64,000 nucleotides of DNA, from the NCBI GenBank assembly GCA_004379135.1, contig NBNI01000006.1, forward strand, positions 1-64,000. Reading direction: 5' to 3'. This DNA is from Acidimicrobiales bacterium mtb01 (GTDB lineage Bacteria > Actinomycetota > Acidimicrobiia > Acidimicrobiales > Ilumatobacteraceae). Each line of letters starts with the position of its first letter. Positions within the stretch are counted from its first letter, which is position 1. Below the pieces are notes generated by a model. That model ran no database searches. It worked only from the letters and a program-made list of their open reading frames with translations, and was not told the origin of the DNA. Position numbers and translations under genes: made by a program. Below, in pieces: positions 14,859-24,924 of this stretch.

Positions 14859-16036
14859 CATCCACAGCGAACGACTCTCGTTTCCATCCCTCGGCGGGTC
14901 GACTGCCCAGCGTCGGTATCGTCAGCACGTTTCCGCCCACGGCCTGCGGGCTCGCGACCTTCGCCGCCGCGCTCGCCCAGGGCCTGGAAACCGTTGGAGT
15001 GAGCGATATTGGAGTCGTGAGATGCGACTCCGAGGGAACGTCGACCTCCGATCACCGAGTGGTGGGGAGCATCACCAACGGCGACCACGAATCGATCGCA
15101 GAGGCCGCGGCAGTTCTCAACACTTTCGACTGCGTCGTCCTCCAACACGAGTACGGCATCTTCGGTGGACACGATGGTGACGACGTCCTTCGGCTCTTGG
15201 ATCGCATCGATGTTCCGGTCATCACCACCCTGCACACGATCCCGCTGCAGCCATCGTCCCACCAGAGGAAAGTGCTCGAAGGAGTGACCGCGCGCTCCGA
15301 TCGATCGGTCACCATGACGATGGCGGCCCGCGAGCGGCTTCTTTCCCACTACTCGGTCCACCCGCACGGTGTGACCACGATTCCCCACGGCGCAACTCTC
15401 CCCCCGCCAGTTGCGCCTCCGTCACCACGGAATCCCACCGTGCTGACCTGGGGACTTCTGGGACCCGGCAAGGGCATCGAGTGGGTGATCGACGCTCTTG
15501 CCGCGGTCTCGGATGTCGTTCCGCCGATTCGCTACGTCATCGCCGGGCGCACACATCCCAAAGTCGCGGCCCGGGACGGCGAGGCGTACCGCGAGTCATT
15601 GATGGAGAGAGCCCGTCGCCACGGCGTGGCCGACCGCGTGATCTTCGATGAGACGTACCGGTCGGTGCCCGAACTTCTCGAACTCGTCTGTTCGAGCCAC
15701 GCGGTGGTTCTTCCCTACGACTCGTCCGATCAGATCACGTCGGGGGTCCTGGTCGATGCGGTGGCCGCTGGTGTCCCGGTGATCTCCACGATGTTTCCTC
15801 ATTCGGTCGAATTGCTCCGGTCGGGCGCGGGTGTTCTGGTCCCCCACAAGGATCCCACCGCCATCGCCGACGCGCTCCGGATGGTGATCACTCGGCCGAA
15901 TGTCGCGGCTGCGATGAGATCCGTCGCCGCCGAACTCGCGCCTCTCCACAGTTGGCCGAGTGTCGCCAAGCGCTACACCGAACTCGCCCTCGATCTCACC
16001 CAGTCGTCACCGGTGTCGATCGGGCGATCGGCATGA
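14855..16036 (+). CDS. GT-B family glycosyltransferase (GT4-like)
   Basis: 393 residues with two Rossmann-like halves. The N-terminal half has VGIVSTFPPTACGLATFA and the HEYGIFGGHDGDD donor/acceptor loop. The C-terminal half has LGPGKGIEWVIDALAAV and the acidic LPYDSSDQITSGVLVDAVAAG segment, typical of GT4 enzymes. No membrane helix is seen. ATGA overlaps couple it to the LPATG protein before it and the six-hairpin protein after it. Sugar and acceptor are unknown. Glycosylation of the LPATG product or synthesis of a mannose-type glycan are possible. Confidence 0.85.
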   Translation: MTSTANDSRFHPSAGRLPSVGIVSTFPPTACGLATFAAALAQGLETVGVSDIGVVRCDSEGTSTSDHRVVGSITNGDHESIAEAAAVLNTFDCVVLQHEYGIFGGHDGDDVLRLLDRIDVPVITTLHTIPLQPSSHQRKVLEGVTARSDRSVTMTMAARERLLSHYSVHPHGVTTIPHGATLPPPVAPPSPRNPTVLTWGLLGPGKGIEWVIDALAAVSDVVPPIRYVIAGRTHPKVAARDGEAYRESLMERARRHGVADRVIFDETYRSVPELLELVCSSHAVVLPYDSSDQITSGVLVDAVAAGVPVISTMFPHSVELLRSGAGVLVPHKDPTAIADALRMVITRPNVAAAMRSVAAELAPLHSWPSVAKRYTELALDLTQSSPVSIGRSA

Positions 16037-17043
16037 GCGAGTACTCGTTCCGGCACCTCATCAACATGTCCGACGACTGGGGCCTTCTCGAACACGCCAA
16101 GGGTCCCCGACCTCGGTTCTCCCACGGATATTGCACCGACGACAACGCTCGATTGGTGGTGGTGGCCACACGCGATCCCAACGGAACGAGCGGTGCCTCG
16201 ATCCTCGCCCGTCTGGGCATGCGCTTCGTGCTGTCGGCCCAGACACCCGAGGGTCGTACCCACAACCGATTGAGTTTCGCCCGAATATGGCTGGACGAAC
16301 CCACCGTCGAAGACGCATGGGGTCGCTCGTTGTGGGCCTTCGGAACGGTGATCGCCCGAAGTCGCGACGGCCTCCTGCACCAGCGTGCGCTCGGAGCCTT
16401 CGAATCGGGCATACGGCACCGATCCGAATCGATGCGCACCATGGCCTTCGCCGCACTCGGTGCCGCCGAAGTGCTCGATGTGGCTCCGGCGCACGCGGGA
16501 GCCCTCGAGTTGATCGCCGATGCGGCCGACCTCATCCTGTCGACCGAACGGTCACCCGCATGGCCGTGGCCAGAGCCGCGTCTCGCCTACGCCAACGCCG
16601 CTCTCGCCGAGGTGGTGATCGCCGCCGGAATGGCCCACCACGACGATTCGGTCGTGCATGACGGATTGGAAATGTTGCGCTGGCTCATCACCACCGAGAC
16701 GCACCACGACCACTTCTCGGTCACGCCGACCAACGGGCGAGGACCCGGTGACCCGAAGCCGGCTTTCGATCAACAGCCCATCGAAGTGGCGGCGATCGCC
16801 GATGCGGCGAACCGCGCTCTCTCGGCCACCGGCGACCACGATTGGATCCGCATCATCGACATGGCCGCGCGCTGGTTCCACGGCGACAACGACGCCGGCG
16901 TCCCGATGATCGACGACATCACCGGTGGAGGATTCGACGGGCTCCACCCCCACGGACGGAATCTCAACCAGGGGGCCGAATCGACCTTGGCCATGATCTC
17001 CACGCTCCAGATCCACCAGAAGATGGCCCATCTCGTTCGATGA
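16033..17043 (+). CDS. Six-hairpin glycosidase-like protein
   Basis: 336 residues, starting MSEYSFRHLINMSDDWGLLEHA. The helical repeats and conserved Trp/Asp/His motifs (GYCTDDNARLVV, FDQQPIEVAAIADA, LNQGAESTLA) fit an (alpha/alpha)6 barrel of the six-hairpin glycosidase class. I cannot assign a substrate. It lies between a GT4-like gene and a GH130-like gene with 4-nt overlaps on both sides, so it probably works on the same glycan. The start at ATG 16033 was chosen over an upstream in-frame ATG because of the ATGA overlap. Confidence 0.72.
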   Translation: MSEYSFRHLINMSDDWGLLEHAKGPRPRFSHGYCTDDNARLVVVATRDPNGTSGASILARLGMRFVLSAQTPEGRTHNRLSFARIWLDEPTVEDAWGRSLWAFGTVIARSRDGLLHQRALGAFESGIRHRSESMRTMAFAALGAAEVLDVAPAHAGALELIADAADLILSTERSPAWPWPEPRLAYANAALAEVVIAAGMAHHDDSVVHDGLEMLRWLITTETHHDHFSVTPTNGRGPGDPKPAFDQQPIEVAAIADAANRALSATGDHDWIRIIDMAARWFHGDNDAGVPMIDDITGGGFDGLHPHGRNLNQGAESTLAMISTLQIHQKMAHLVR

Positions 17044-18530
17044 CGACCATTCCCCGACCCGATCCGAACGTGTTGGCGGTTCGGACCGGCATTCACATGA
17101 AAGCCGACCCGAGTCGTGTGTTCGCACGACTCTTCATTCCCGGCCAGGAGGACTTCGGGGTCACTCAGTCGCGCGCCACCGCGGTGCTCGAACGAGTCCT
17201 CGAACTCGACGAAACCGAAGTGGAAGCCGCGCTGAACGACGTACTCCTGAGGTTCGCCAATCGGCACGACGACATCCACTATTGGCTCGACCTCCACGCC
17301 CACCGAGTGACCAACCGCCTCGATGCACCGGTACGGCTGAGCGATAACCGATGGCGGCTCATCGGCGCCTACTTCACCCACGAATTCTCGGTAGAGGGCG
17401 CCGCCCTCACCAATCCATCGGTCGTTCGACATCCCGACCAATCGGACGTCGAACGGGGATGGTGTCGTTTTGCCATGAGCGCCCGCTGCATCGGCGAGGG
17501 CCACCGATCGTCCATCGGATTCCGTACCGGTGTGGTGAACGATCTCGGCGACGTCGTGATGGATCCGGTCGCCGGCGACATCGACGTGGGCCTGCACTCC
17601 GAGGGTCATCTGCGCCACGTCGCGTTTCGAGGTCTACTCGAATCGATGGGCGATCTCGGCGAGAACGCCCAACAGGTTCTCCATCAACTCGGTGACGTGT
17701 TCCATCCGTCCGACCTCGAGGAGCAGCTCAACCGGCTGATCCACGACCGCGACACCTATCGCAACGCCGAGGTGACGGCGCATCATTTCCGTCAGATCGC
17801 CGATCGCTCGTACTCGGTGTCGTTCTCGGCCGACTCGCATCTCAGCGAGCGGGTCATCTGGCCGAGGGCCCAGGCGGAATGGCGTGGCATGGAGGACGCA
17901 CGTTTCGTCGAATTCGACGATCCCGAGATGGGCCACATCTACTTCGCCACCTACACCGCCTTCGACGGCGTGGATGTAGCCCAGCAGTTGCTCTCCACCC
18001 GGGACTTCCTCACGTTCGAGATCACCCCGGTCTCGGGTACGGCCGCGCGGGGCAAGGGGTTGGCGATCTTCCCGCGCAAGGTCGGCGGCCGCTTCGCCGC
18101 GCTGTCACGGGCCGATCGCGAGAGCAACTCGATCGCGTTCTCCGACCACCTCGAGTACTGGAACGAGTCGACCGCCATTCAACTCCCCCGTCGCTCGTGG
18201 GAGGTCGTCCAATTGGGGAATTGCGGATCGCCGATCGAGACGTCGGCGGGCTGGCTCGTCATGACCCATGCGGTCGGACCCATGCGCACTTACTGCATCA
18301 GTGCACTGTTGCTCGACCGGCACGATCCCGAGCGAGTGATCGGAAGCCTGGGCACGCCGCTCCTCGTCCCGAGCGAACTCGAACAGGATGGATACGTCCC
18401 GAATGTCGTGTATTCGTGCGGATCGATGCGCTTCGAGAACACCTTGCTGATCCCGTTCGGGATCGCCGACCAATCGATCGGCATTGCGACAGCCGAACTC
18501 GATCAGGTACTCGATCGTTTGGTCGGCTGA
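17040..18530 (+). CDS. GH130-like glycoside phosphorylase/hydrolase
   Basis: 496 residues. The C-terminal two thirds look like the five-bladed propeller of GH130: NPSVV near residue 120 and MEDARFVEF followed by a YFATYTAF strand. This family acts on beta-mannosides by phosphorolysis or hydrolysis. The N-terminal extension (about 1-110) is common in the larger GH130 subgroup. It is last of the four ATGA-coupled genes. The 3' end is 17 bp from the convergent monooxygenase stop, with an imperfect palindrome between. Confidence 0.8.
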   Translation: MTTIPRPDPNVLAVRTGIHMKADPSRVFARLFIPGQEDFGVTQSRATAVLERVLELDETEVEAALNDVLLRFANRHDDIHYWLDLHAHRVTNRLDAPVRLSDNRWRLIGAYFTHEFSVEGAALTNPSVVRHPDQSDVERGWCRFAMSARCIGEGHRSSIGFRTGVVNDLGDVVMDPVAGDIDVGLHSEGHLRHVAFRGLLESMGDLGENAQQVLHQLGDVFHPSDLEEQLNRLIHDRDTYRNAEVTAHHFRQIADRSYSVSFSADSHLSERVIWPRAQAEWRGMEDARFVEFDDPEMGHIYFATYTAFDGVDVAQQLLSTRDFLTFEITPVSGTAARGKGLAIFPRKVGGRFAALSRADRESNSIAFSDHLEYWNESTAIQLPRRSWEVVQLGNCGSPIETSAGWLVMTHAVGPMRTYCISALLLDRHDPERVIGSLGTPLLVPSELEQDGYVPNVVYSCGSMRFENTLLIPFGIADQSIGIATAELDQVLDRLVG

Positions 18531-18547
18531 TACGACTCAGTCGTCGA

Positions 18548-20332
18548 TCACTCGACGTGCAAGCCGGCCATCTCGCCGGTGGCCCGCCACTGCTCGAGAA
18601 CCTTCACGAACGCAACTGGTCCCGCGCCGAAGCTGCCGTTCTGCAGGCTCCGAGCGGCCGGCTTGCCTTCGTTGTTGTAGTAACCGGGAGTGCAGGCTTC
18701 GAGGAACTTCACGTTGTTCTGCGACAGATCGACGATCGTTCGTACCCACGCGTCCTCAGCGGCGCGAGTGGCTTCTACGAGGGTGGCCCCCATGTCCTGG
18801 GCCTGCCGCAGAACGTAGGCGATGTGCTTGCTCTGCTCATTGAGCATGTGGGGGAAGTTCACTGTGAATCCCGACTGGATGTTGCTCACGATGAAGCAGT
18901 TGGGAAACCCGACCGAGTGGAAGCCATGAAGCGTGCGCGCGCCGTCCGACCACTTCTGCGTGAGCGACACGCCATCACGACCGTAGATCTCGTAGCCGGC
19001 CCGACGCGTGTACTCGGTGCCCACTTCGAACCCGGTGGCGTAGATCAGGCAGTCGATCTCGTACTCCACACCATTGGCCACGACTCCCCGTTCGGTGATG
19101 CGGTCGATGCCTTTCCCGTCGGTGTCGATGAGCGACACGTTCGGACGATTGAAGGTCTGGAGATACTCGTCGTGGAAGCACGGACGCTTGCAGAACTGGC
19201 GATACCAGGGCTTGAGCGCTTCGGCGACCCGCGGATCGGTGATCACCGAATCGACGCGCGCCCTGATCTGATTCATCTTTTCGAAATCGGCCAACTCGAG
19301 GTTGCGAGCCAAGCCATCGGGCGACAGATCGGGCGATGCCTCCTTGCGCAGTCGGATGAGCAGATTGCCGATGATGTCGGTCCAGCCGTCGTTCACGAGA
19401 TCCTCGGCCGCGAAGCCTCCCGACACGAGCGCGTTGAAATTGTCCATGCGCTCCTTTTGCCAACCTGGCTGGAGCGATTGCGCCCATGCCGGATCGGTGG
19501 GCTGGTTGTTGCGCACGTCGATGGACGACGGCGTCCGCTGGAACACGTAGAGCTGATCGGCATGCTCCCCGAGGTGCGGGACGCACTGCACGGCCGTGGC
19601 CCCGGTCCCGATGATTCCGATCCGCTTGCCCTTCAACCCCACCAGTCCGCCTTCGGACGATCCGCCGGTGTAGGCGTAGTCCCAGCGACTGGTGTGGAAC
19701 GAGTGGCCGCGGAACGATTCGACTCCGGGGATCCCCGGAAGTTTGGGTCGATGCAGCGGGCCGTTGGCCATGACGACGAAGCGTGCGCGCATCCTGTCGC
19801 CGCGATTGGTGGAGATGATCCACCGCCGGATCGCGTCGTCCCAGCGCACTTCGGTGACCTCGGTCTGGAAGCACGAGTTGCGGTAGAGATCGAAGTGGCG
19901 GCCGATCGCCTGGCTGTGAGCCAGGATTTCCGGTGCCTTCGAGTACTTCTCCTTCGGGATGTACCCGACCTCTTCGAGAAGCGGCAGATAGATGTACGAC
20001 TCGACGTCGCACGCGGCACCGGGATAGCGATTCCAGTACCAGGTGCCGCCGAAGTCGCCGCCCTTCTCGATCACGCGGAGATCGTCGATACCCGCCTCAC
20101 GCAGACGGGCCCCGGCCAGCAGCCCACCGAAACCTCCGCCGATGATCGCCACCTGAACCTCGTCGAACAGCGGTTCGCGATCGACGGGCGCCACGTAGGG
20201 ATCGTCGAGGTAGTGGGCGAAGTCGCCCGCGATCATCTGGTACTGATCGTTGCCGTCGGTGCGCAGTCGCTTGTCGCGTTCGGCGCGGTATTTGTCGCGC
20301 AGCTGATCGGGATCGAAGTCGGTGGTGGTCAT
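18548..20332 (-). CDS. Baeyer-Villiger-type flavin monooxygenase
   Basis: 594 residues. The FAD-binding GGGFGG motif is at about 65-70, the second (NADPH) Rossmann motif is GTGATAVQ, and between them sits [12 protein letters not shown], which matches the Baeyer-Villiger fingerprint FxGxxxHxxxW[PD]. It should insert oxygen next to a ketone using NADPH and O2. Length is usual for the family. Start: the ATG at 20332 overlaps the stop of the phosphotransferase gene (ATGA), so a longer in-frame form from 20908 is rejected. Confidence 0.9.
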   Translation of the reverse strand: MTTTDFDPDQLRDKYRAERDKRLRTDGNDQYQMIAGDFAHYLDDPYVAPVDREPLFDEVQVAIIGGGFGGLLAGARLREAGIDDLRVIEKGGDFGGTWYWNRYPGAACDVESYIYLPLLEEVGYIPKEKYSKAPEILAHSQAIGRHFDLYRNSCFQTEVTEVRWDDAIRRWIISTNRGDRMRARFVVMANGPLHRPKLPGIPGVESFRGHSFHTSRWDYAYTGGSSEGGLVGLKGKRIGIIGTGATAVQCVPHLGEHADQLYVFQRTPSSIDVRNNQPTDPAWAQSLQPGWQKERMDNFNALVSGGFAAEDLVNDGWTDIIGNLLIRLRKEASPDLSPDGLARNLELADFEKMNQIRARVDSVITDPRVAEALKPWYRQFCKRPCFHDEYLQTFNRPNVSLIDTDGKGIDRITERGVVANGVEYEIDCLIYATGFEVGTEYTRRAGYEIYGRDGVSLTQKWSDGARTLHGFHSVGFPNCFIVSNIQSGFTVNFPHMLNEQSKHIAYVLRQAQDMGATLVEATRAAEDAWVRTIVDLSQNNVKFLEACTPGYYNNEGKPAARSLQNGSFGAGPVAFVKVLEQWRATGEMAGLHVE

Positions 20333-21423
20333 GTGCGGAGCAGCTCCAGTGAGTCGAGTTCGAGACTTTGGTATCCGTATTGCGAAGCCATGCGAACGAA
20401 GAGCTCGTCGCCGCGTTCGGTCTGGGCGGCCATCGAGGTGGCCAACACCGTGATGATGAGGCCCCACAGCGCGCCGAATCGGTAGTCGCGCCAGCAGTCG
20501 TCGAACGAATACGACACACCGGTCGCCGACAGCCGCTGGTGGTATTCGGCCACCAGGTCGCGTTCGCGCGGCCGATCGCCGGGCGAGTAACTGCTGGCGA
20601 TCACGTAGGCGACATCGACCATTCCGAGACCCTGATTGACGGTCTGCCAATCGACCACCACCAACGGAGGAGCCGTGGGCGTGCGGGCGAACAGGAAGTT
20701 GTCGGGACGGAAGTCGTAGTGGGCGACGGTGAGGGGCGTTCCGGTTCCACGCGCCCAACGACCCACCAACGGAGCGAAGTCGTTGACGACACCGACGATG
20801 GCCGCATCGAGACGGGAGCCGAGTCGGTCGAGGAACGCCGGCAGCAGGAATCCGTACAACATCGCCAACCGTTCGGAACGCTCGTCCTCGGTGGAGGGTT
20901 GCGGCCACGAAACGTCGAGCGTGGCATCACCCCAACGCGGACCATGCAGCAACACCGCCTGTTCGATGGCCAAAGCCAGTTCGTCGTCGTTCAGCCCGAT
21001 GAAATGGTCGCCCTGCTCGGAACCGGCGAGGTCTTCCATGATGAGGCAGAACTCCTGCGCGTCACCATCGAACGCGGAGAGGTAGCAGTGCGGCGCGCGC
21101 ACTCGCAGCGTGGGTGCGATGTTGCGGTAGAAGTTCCATTCGGTGATGTACGCCGAACCGCCGAATCCGGTGGCCCGCGCAGTGGCGTCACGAGACGGGA
21201 ACTTGCCCATCACGGTGGCGGGCCGCTCGCCCGACCGACCCGCGGGCTCGTCCCAGGTGAGATGGAAGCGGGCGTTACAACCGGTCTGGCCGGTGCCCAC
21301 GTAACCGCCGAACCGGCATTCGGTGAGTCGTGCCCCGTGCGCGAATCCGGCGGCGTCGAGTACGCGCGCCATCCACTCGGTCTCGACGCGCTCCGGATCG
21401 CTGCGGATCCCCAAATCGTCCAC
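20329..21423 (-). CDS. Aminoglycoside phosphotransferase-like kinase
   Basis: About 364 residues with the APH-type kinase fold: catalytic loop [12 protein letters not shown] and metal-binding VVDWQ. Members of this family phosphorylate small hydroxylated molecules, and drug resistance is only one role. The coupling to a Baeyer-Villiger monooxygenase (ATGA) suggests a shared catabolic or metabolite-tailoring pathway. Start: GTG 21423 has GGGGGAG 5 nt upstream; GTG 21429 is an alternative. Its start lies 89 bp from the divergent F420 oxidoreductase. Confidence 0.78.
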   Translation of the reverse strand: MDDLGIRSDPERVETEWMARVLDAAGFAHGARLTECRFGGYVGTGQTGCNARFHLTWDEPAGRSGERPATVMGKFPSRDATARATGFGGSAYITEWNFYRNIAPTLRVRAPHCYLSAFDGDAQEFCLIMEDLAGSEQGDHFIGLNDDELALAIEQAVLLHGPRWGDATLDVSWPQPSTEDERSERLAMLYGFLLPAFLDRLGSRLDAAIVGVVNDFAPLVGRWARGTGTPLTVAHYDFRPDNFLFARTPTAPPLVVVDWQTVNQGLGMVDVAYVIASSYSPGDRPRERDLVAEYHQRLSATGVSYSFDDCWRDYRFGALWGLIITVLATSMAAQTERGDELFVRMASQYGYQSLELDSLELLRT

Positions 21424-21512
21424 TGACACTCCCCCGACTGATTCCCGACGGTAGTCGTCACCTCGTCGGCCGGGCGAGAGCAGCCCGACCAGTCGGCTGA
21501 CAGACTTGCGGG

Positions 21513-22391
21513 ATGACCGGCCCGCGCATCGGAATCCAACTCCCGGAAGTCGAACGAGTGGTCTCGTGGGACGAGTACTTGCGGATGGCGCGGTTGGCCG
21601 AGTCGGCCGGGTTCGCATCGTTGTGGCTCGGCGACCATCTGCTGTACCGGGGTGACGGCCAACCCGAACGCGGGCCTTGGGAGGCCTGGACCCTCCTCGG
21701 CGCGATTGCCGCGTCGACCGAGCGAATCGAGATCGGCCCCCTGGTGGCCTGCCTCGCGTTCCATCCTCCGGCGGTCATCGCCAAGATGGCGTCCACGGTC
21801 AACGAGATCGCTGCCGGGCGTCTCGTGCTCGGAGTCGGAGCCGGCTGGAACGAACCCGAGTTCGAGGCGTTCGGGCTGCCGTTCGACCATCGAGCCGCAC
21901 GGTTCGAGGAATCTTTCACCATCGTGCGTTCGCTCGTGAACGGCGAACGCGTGAGTCTCGACGGTCGTTTTCATCGGTTCGACGACGTTGTGCTTCTGCC
22001 TCGGCCCCGGTTCCACCAATCGCTCATGGTCGGCTCGGTCGGACCCCGCGTGCTTCTTGCCGCGTTGCCTCACGTCGACTGGTGGAACACGTGGTTCGAC
22101 TGGTTCGACAACGACGCGACCGGTTTCGCGACATTGAACGACTCGATCTCTCAGCAGTGCCGCGACGTGGGCCGCGATCCGGAGACTCTCAAGCGGAGTG
22201 CGTGCCTTCTCGTGAACGTCGACCCCTCCGCAAGCGAACGTCCGATGCCGACGAAGTACTCGGCTGCCACCACCACCGATGTGGTCGAGCGTGTGCGCGA
22301 ACTTCGAGATGCCGGTGCCGACGAGGTGATTCTGGTTGCCAATCCCATCGACGAGCGCTCCATCGGTCGACTGGCCGAACTCGTCCTCTGA
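21513..22391 (+). CDS. Luciferase-like (probably F420-dependent) oxidoreductase
   Basis: 292 residues with the bacterial luciferase-like TIM barrel: IGIQLPEVER start, SLWLGDHLLY, ERIEIGPLVACLAFHPPAVIAKMASTVNEI, and LVLGVGAGWNEPEFEAFG. In actinobacteria such proteins normally use F420. Cofactor and substrate are inferred only. CAGACT (21501-21506) lies 6 nt before the ATG with no ribosome site, so the mRNA is probably leaderless. Two more proteins of this class occur in the window (26760-27680 and 36639-37544). Confidence 0.83.
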   Translation: MTGPRIGIQLPEVERVVSWDEYLRMARLAESAGFASLWLGDHLLYRGDGQPERGPWEAWTLLGAIAASTERIEIGPLVACLAFHPPAVIAKMASTVNEIAAGRLVLGVGAGWNEPEFEAFGLPFDHRAARFEESFTIVRSLVNGERVSLDGRFHRFDDVVLLPRPRFHQSLMVGSVGPRVLLAALPHVDWWNTWFDWFDNDATGFATLNDSISQQCRDVGRDPETLKRSACLLVNVDPSASERPMPTKYSAATTTDVVERVRELRDAGADEVILVANPIDERSIGRLAELVL

Positions 22392-22421
22392 CATCGTCAA
22401 GAGTTGGTCAACGAACCCCAG

Positions 22422-22463
22422 TTGACGAGCCTGCCGGTAGATCCGTATCGACCAGGATCTACC
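22422..22463 (+). promoter_or_regulatory. Promoter overlapped by a 9-bp inverted repeat
   Basis: TTGACG (22422-22427) and TATCGA (22446-22451) are 18 nt apart. A perfect inverted repeat GGTAGATCC / GGATCTACC (22436-22444, 22455-22463) with a 10-nt centre encloses the -10 box and the expected start of RNA, 17 bp before the ATG of the protease gene. It could be a repressor operator, or the terminator of the gene before it. Confidence 0.5.
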
Positions 22464-22479
22464 ATGTGGCCCAAGACTC

Positions 22480-24924
22480 ATGACGCGACAAATCAAACAC
22501 CGGACTCGACCTTCGAAGTCGACTATCAGCACCTTGACGGTGTTGTGCATCATCCTTGCTTCGGCTCCGGTCCACACACTTGCTGGCAAAGCAGCGGATC
22601 AGGAATCTTCGCAACTCATCGATGAGATCGTCATCGATCGGATCGACGGTCGGGCACCGTCGACCGCCGAAGCCCTCAAGCTTCTGCACATCCAAGATGT
22701 CGAGGTTTCCTCGATCGGCGGCGGGTTCGACGTGGTCGGTTTCGACGAGCCAATCTCGTCCGCCGAAGCCCACGAAGTGATCGATCGGCTCGAATCGAGC
22801 GGATACTTCGAGTCGGTGACCATTTCTACAACCCGCAGGCGACTGGCCGCGCCGAACGACCCTCGCTACCCCGATCAGTGGTACCTGCAGTCGACCGGGT
22901 TGGGAATCGGCATCGAACAAGCGTGGGAGATCACCACCGGCTCACCCGACCTCGTGATCGCGGTCCTCGACACCGGGCGACTCGATCATCCCGACGTGTC
23001 GAGTCGAACGGTCCCCGGCTACGACTTCGTGTATCGAACACGCGACAGCAAGGACGGCGACGGATGGGACGCCGACGAGACCGACCTCGGTGATTGGGCC
23101 GATCCGAACGATGCGGAATTCGCCTGCATCTCGACTCCCAGCACCTCGCAGAGTTCGTGGCACGGCACCTACATCGCCGGGATGATCGCAGCCGATACCA
23201 ACAACGGCAAGGGGATCGCAGGGATCAACCAACGCTCCCGGATTCAGCATGTGCGAGTGCTCGGCACGTGCGGCGGACGCACCGTCGATGAGGCGACGGC
23301 CATTCGATGGGCTGCCGGCCTTCCCGTCCCAGGTGTTCCAACCAACCCGACGCCCGCTCGAGTGATCAACATGAGCCTGGGTTCGGCCGTGGCGTGCGAA
23401 TCCGTCGAGCAGAGTGCCATCGACGCCGCCGTCGCAGCCGGAGCGGTGATCGTGGCCTCCGCAGGAAACTCCAACTTCAACCTCAGCATCACCGACTTCG
23501 CACCTGCCGGCTGCAACAACGTGATCGCCGTCTCCTCCGTGGGGAACACCGGGTTGCGCGCGTCCTACTCGAACTATGGAGGGCCGGTCGACATCGCCGC
23601 CCCCGGTGGCCCGAGCGGAATCCTGTCCGCGTCCAACGCAGGAACCCGGTCGGCCGACCTCGGTTCGAACGGCTGGATATACAGCTACAAACAGGGAACC
23701 AGCATGGCAGCCGCCGTGGTCAGCGGCATCGTCTCTCTCATGCTTTCAGCGAACCCGTCGCTCAACGCGGAGCAGGTCCAAGCAATCCTCCGTCAAACGG
23801 CTCGTCCCTTTCCCACCGGTTCGGGCGCTTGTTCGAGCGACCCGACCCAGACGTACTACTGCGGAGCCGGAATCGTGAGCGCGAGTGCGGCGGTCGCTCT
23901 CGCCGCGCAATCGAGTTCCGGAGCAACCGTGACCCGACTCGAGCAGAGCGAGAACGACGACATCTTCGCGACCAACCTGGCCGTTGAACACGCGGCCGAG
24001 CGCTCCGACATCATTCTCACGAGTGGCAGCGTCTACCCCGATGGGTTGGCCGCAGCCGCGCTGGCCAAACAGGAAGACGCCGACATCATCCTCGTGCCGC
24101 CCTCCGGCCTGACCCCGAACCAGGTCACCTCGATCCTCAACGAGAATCCTCAAGAGGTCTGGATCATGGGAGGGCCCGAGGCGCTGCCGACTTCCCTCGA
24201 GATCCAACTCCAATCTCCGAGTTGGCTCGGCGGAGCCGGAGTCGACGCGTCTCGTGTGAGACGCGTCTTCGGTGCCACACGTTATGAGACAGCCACCGCG
24301 GTGGCCGGTCGAATCGGCACGATCGGGACCATCAACGGCAAGCGCACCGCATTCGTCGTTCGCGGCGACAGCTTCGCCGATGCCGTAATCGCCGGACCGG
24401 CGACGTTCGGCCCCGCCGATTCGGCGGGCGCCTTCCCGATCCTTCTCGTTCAACGCGATCGACTGCCCGATTCGGTGAAGACGTCGCTGCAGGGTCTCGG
24501 GATCACCAACGTCGTCATCGTCGGCGGAACGAGCGTCGTTTCCGATTCCACCAAGAGGCAGATCGAAGCCCTCGGCATCACCACGTACCGGGTGGCCGGC
24601 GCCGACCGCTACGGGACCGCGACGGCCCTCGCCAACTTCCTCACCGCGCCGACAACGATCGGGGGGTTCGGCTGGAGCGCCTCGAACGTGGGCATCGTCA
24701 ATATTTCCGACGAATCGAAGGGTTTCGACGCCATTTCCGCAACAGGGATACTCGGTCCGACCCGTCGCGCTCTCATCGGTGCCACCTCGTCACAGGTTCC
24801 GGTCGCTACCGGAGCATGGCTCTCACAACTCAACGGAACCATTCAAGCGGTCACCGTCATCGGCAGTCGGGCGGCGCTTCCTTCGACCGTGATCGATCAG
24901 GCCACGATTCTCCTTCGTCGTTGA
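22480..24924 (+). CDS. Secreted subtilisin-like protease with CWB2 cell-wall-binding repeats
   Basis: 814 residues. Signal peptide about 1-36. A prodomain-like region (about 45-125) precedes an S8 catalytic domain with Asp164 (VLDTG), His228 (HGTYIAGM), Asn in ASAGNSN and Ser408 (GTSMAA): a complete triad. From about residue 485 to the end are CWB2 repeats (FATNLAVEHAA, GGPEALP, RVFGATRYETA, VIVGGTSVVS, RVAGADRYGTA), which bind wall polymers non-covalently. The enzyme is probably held at the cell surface. The TGA stop abuts the stop of the convergent flavin-binding gene with no gap (TGATCA). Confidence 0.9.
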   Translation: MTRQIKHRTRPSKSTISTLTVLCIILASAPVHTLAGKAADQESSQLIDEIVIDRIDGRAPSTAEALKLLHIQDVEVSSIGGGFDVVGFDEPISSAEAHEVIDRLESSGYFESVTISTTRRRLAAPNDPRYPDQWYLQSTGLGIGIEQAWEITTGSPDLVIAVLDTGRLDHPDVSSRTVPGYDFVYRTRDSKDGDGWDADETDLGDWADPNDAEFACISTPSTSQSSWHGTYIAGMIAADTNNGKGIAGINQRSRIQHVRVLGTCGGRTVDEATAIRWAAGLPVPGVPTNPTPARVINMSLGSAVACESVEQSAIDAAVAAGAVIVASAGNSNFNLSITDFAPAGCNNVIAVSSVGNTGLRASYSNYGGPVDIAAPGGPSGILSASNAGTRSADLGSNGWIYSYKQGTSMAAAVVSGIVSLMLSANPSLNAEQVQAILRQTARPFPTGSGACSSDPTQTYYCGAGIVSASAAVALAAQSSSGATVTRLEQSENDDIFATNLAVEHAAERSDIILTSGSVYPDGLAAAALAKQEDADIILVPPSGLTPNQVTSILNENPQEVWIMGGPEALPTSLEIQLQSPSWLGGAGVDASRVRRVFGATRYETATAVAGRIGTIGTINGKRTAFVVRGDSFADAVIAGPATFGPADSAGAFPILLVQRDRLPDSVKTSLQGLGITNVVIVGGTSVVSDSTKRQIEALGITTYRVAGADRYGTATALANFLTAPTTIGGFGWSASNVGIVNISDESKGFDAISATGILGPTRRALIGATSSQVPVATGAWLSQLNGTIQAVTVIGSRAALPSTVIDQATILLRR

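Noticed and set aside
18532-18544. Transcription terminator ACGACT-C-AGTCGT
   Set aside because: The loop is too short to fold as written. Kept only as an example of the stop-codon symmetry, not as a separate terminator.
17879-20485. Plus-strand 868-codon open frame
   Set aside because: It runs across the GH130-like gene end and antisense through the monooxygenase and shows no protein-family features. High GC content keeps antisense frames open.
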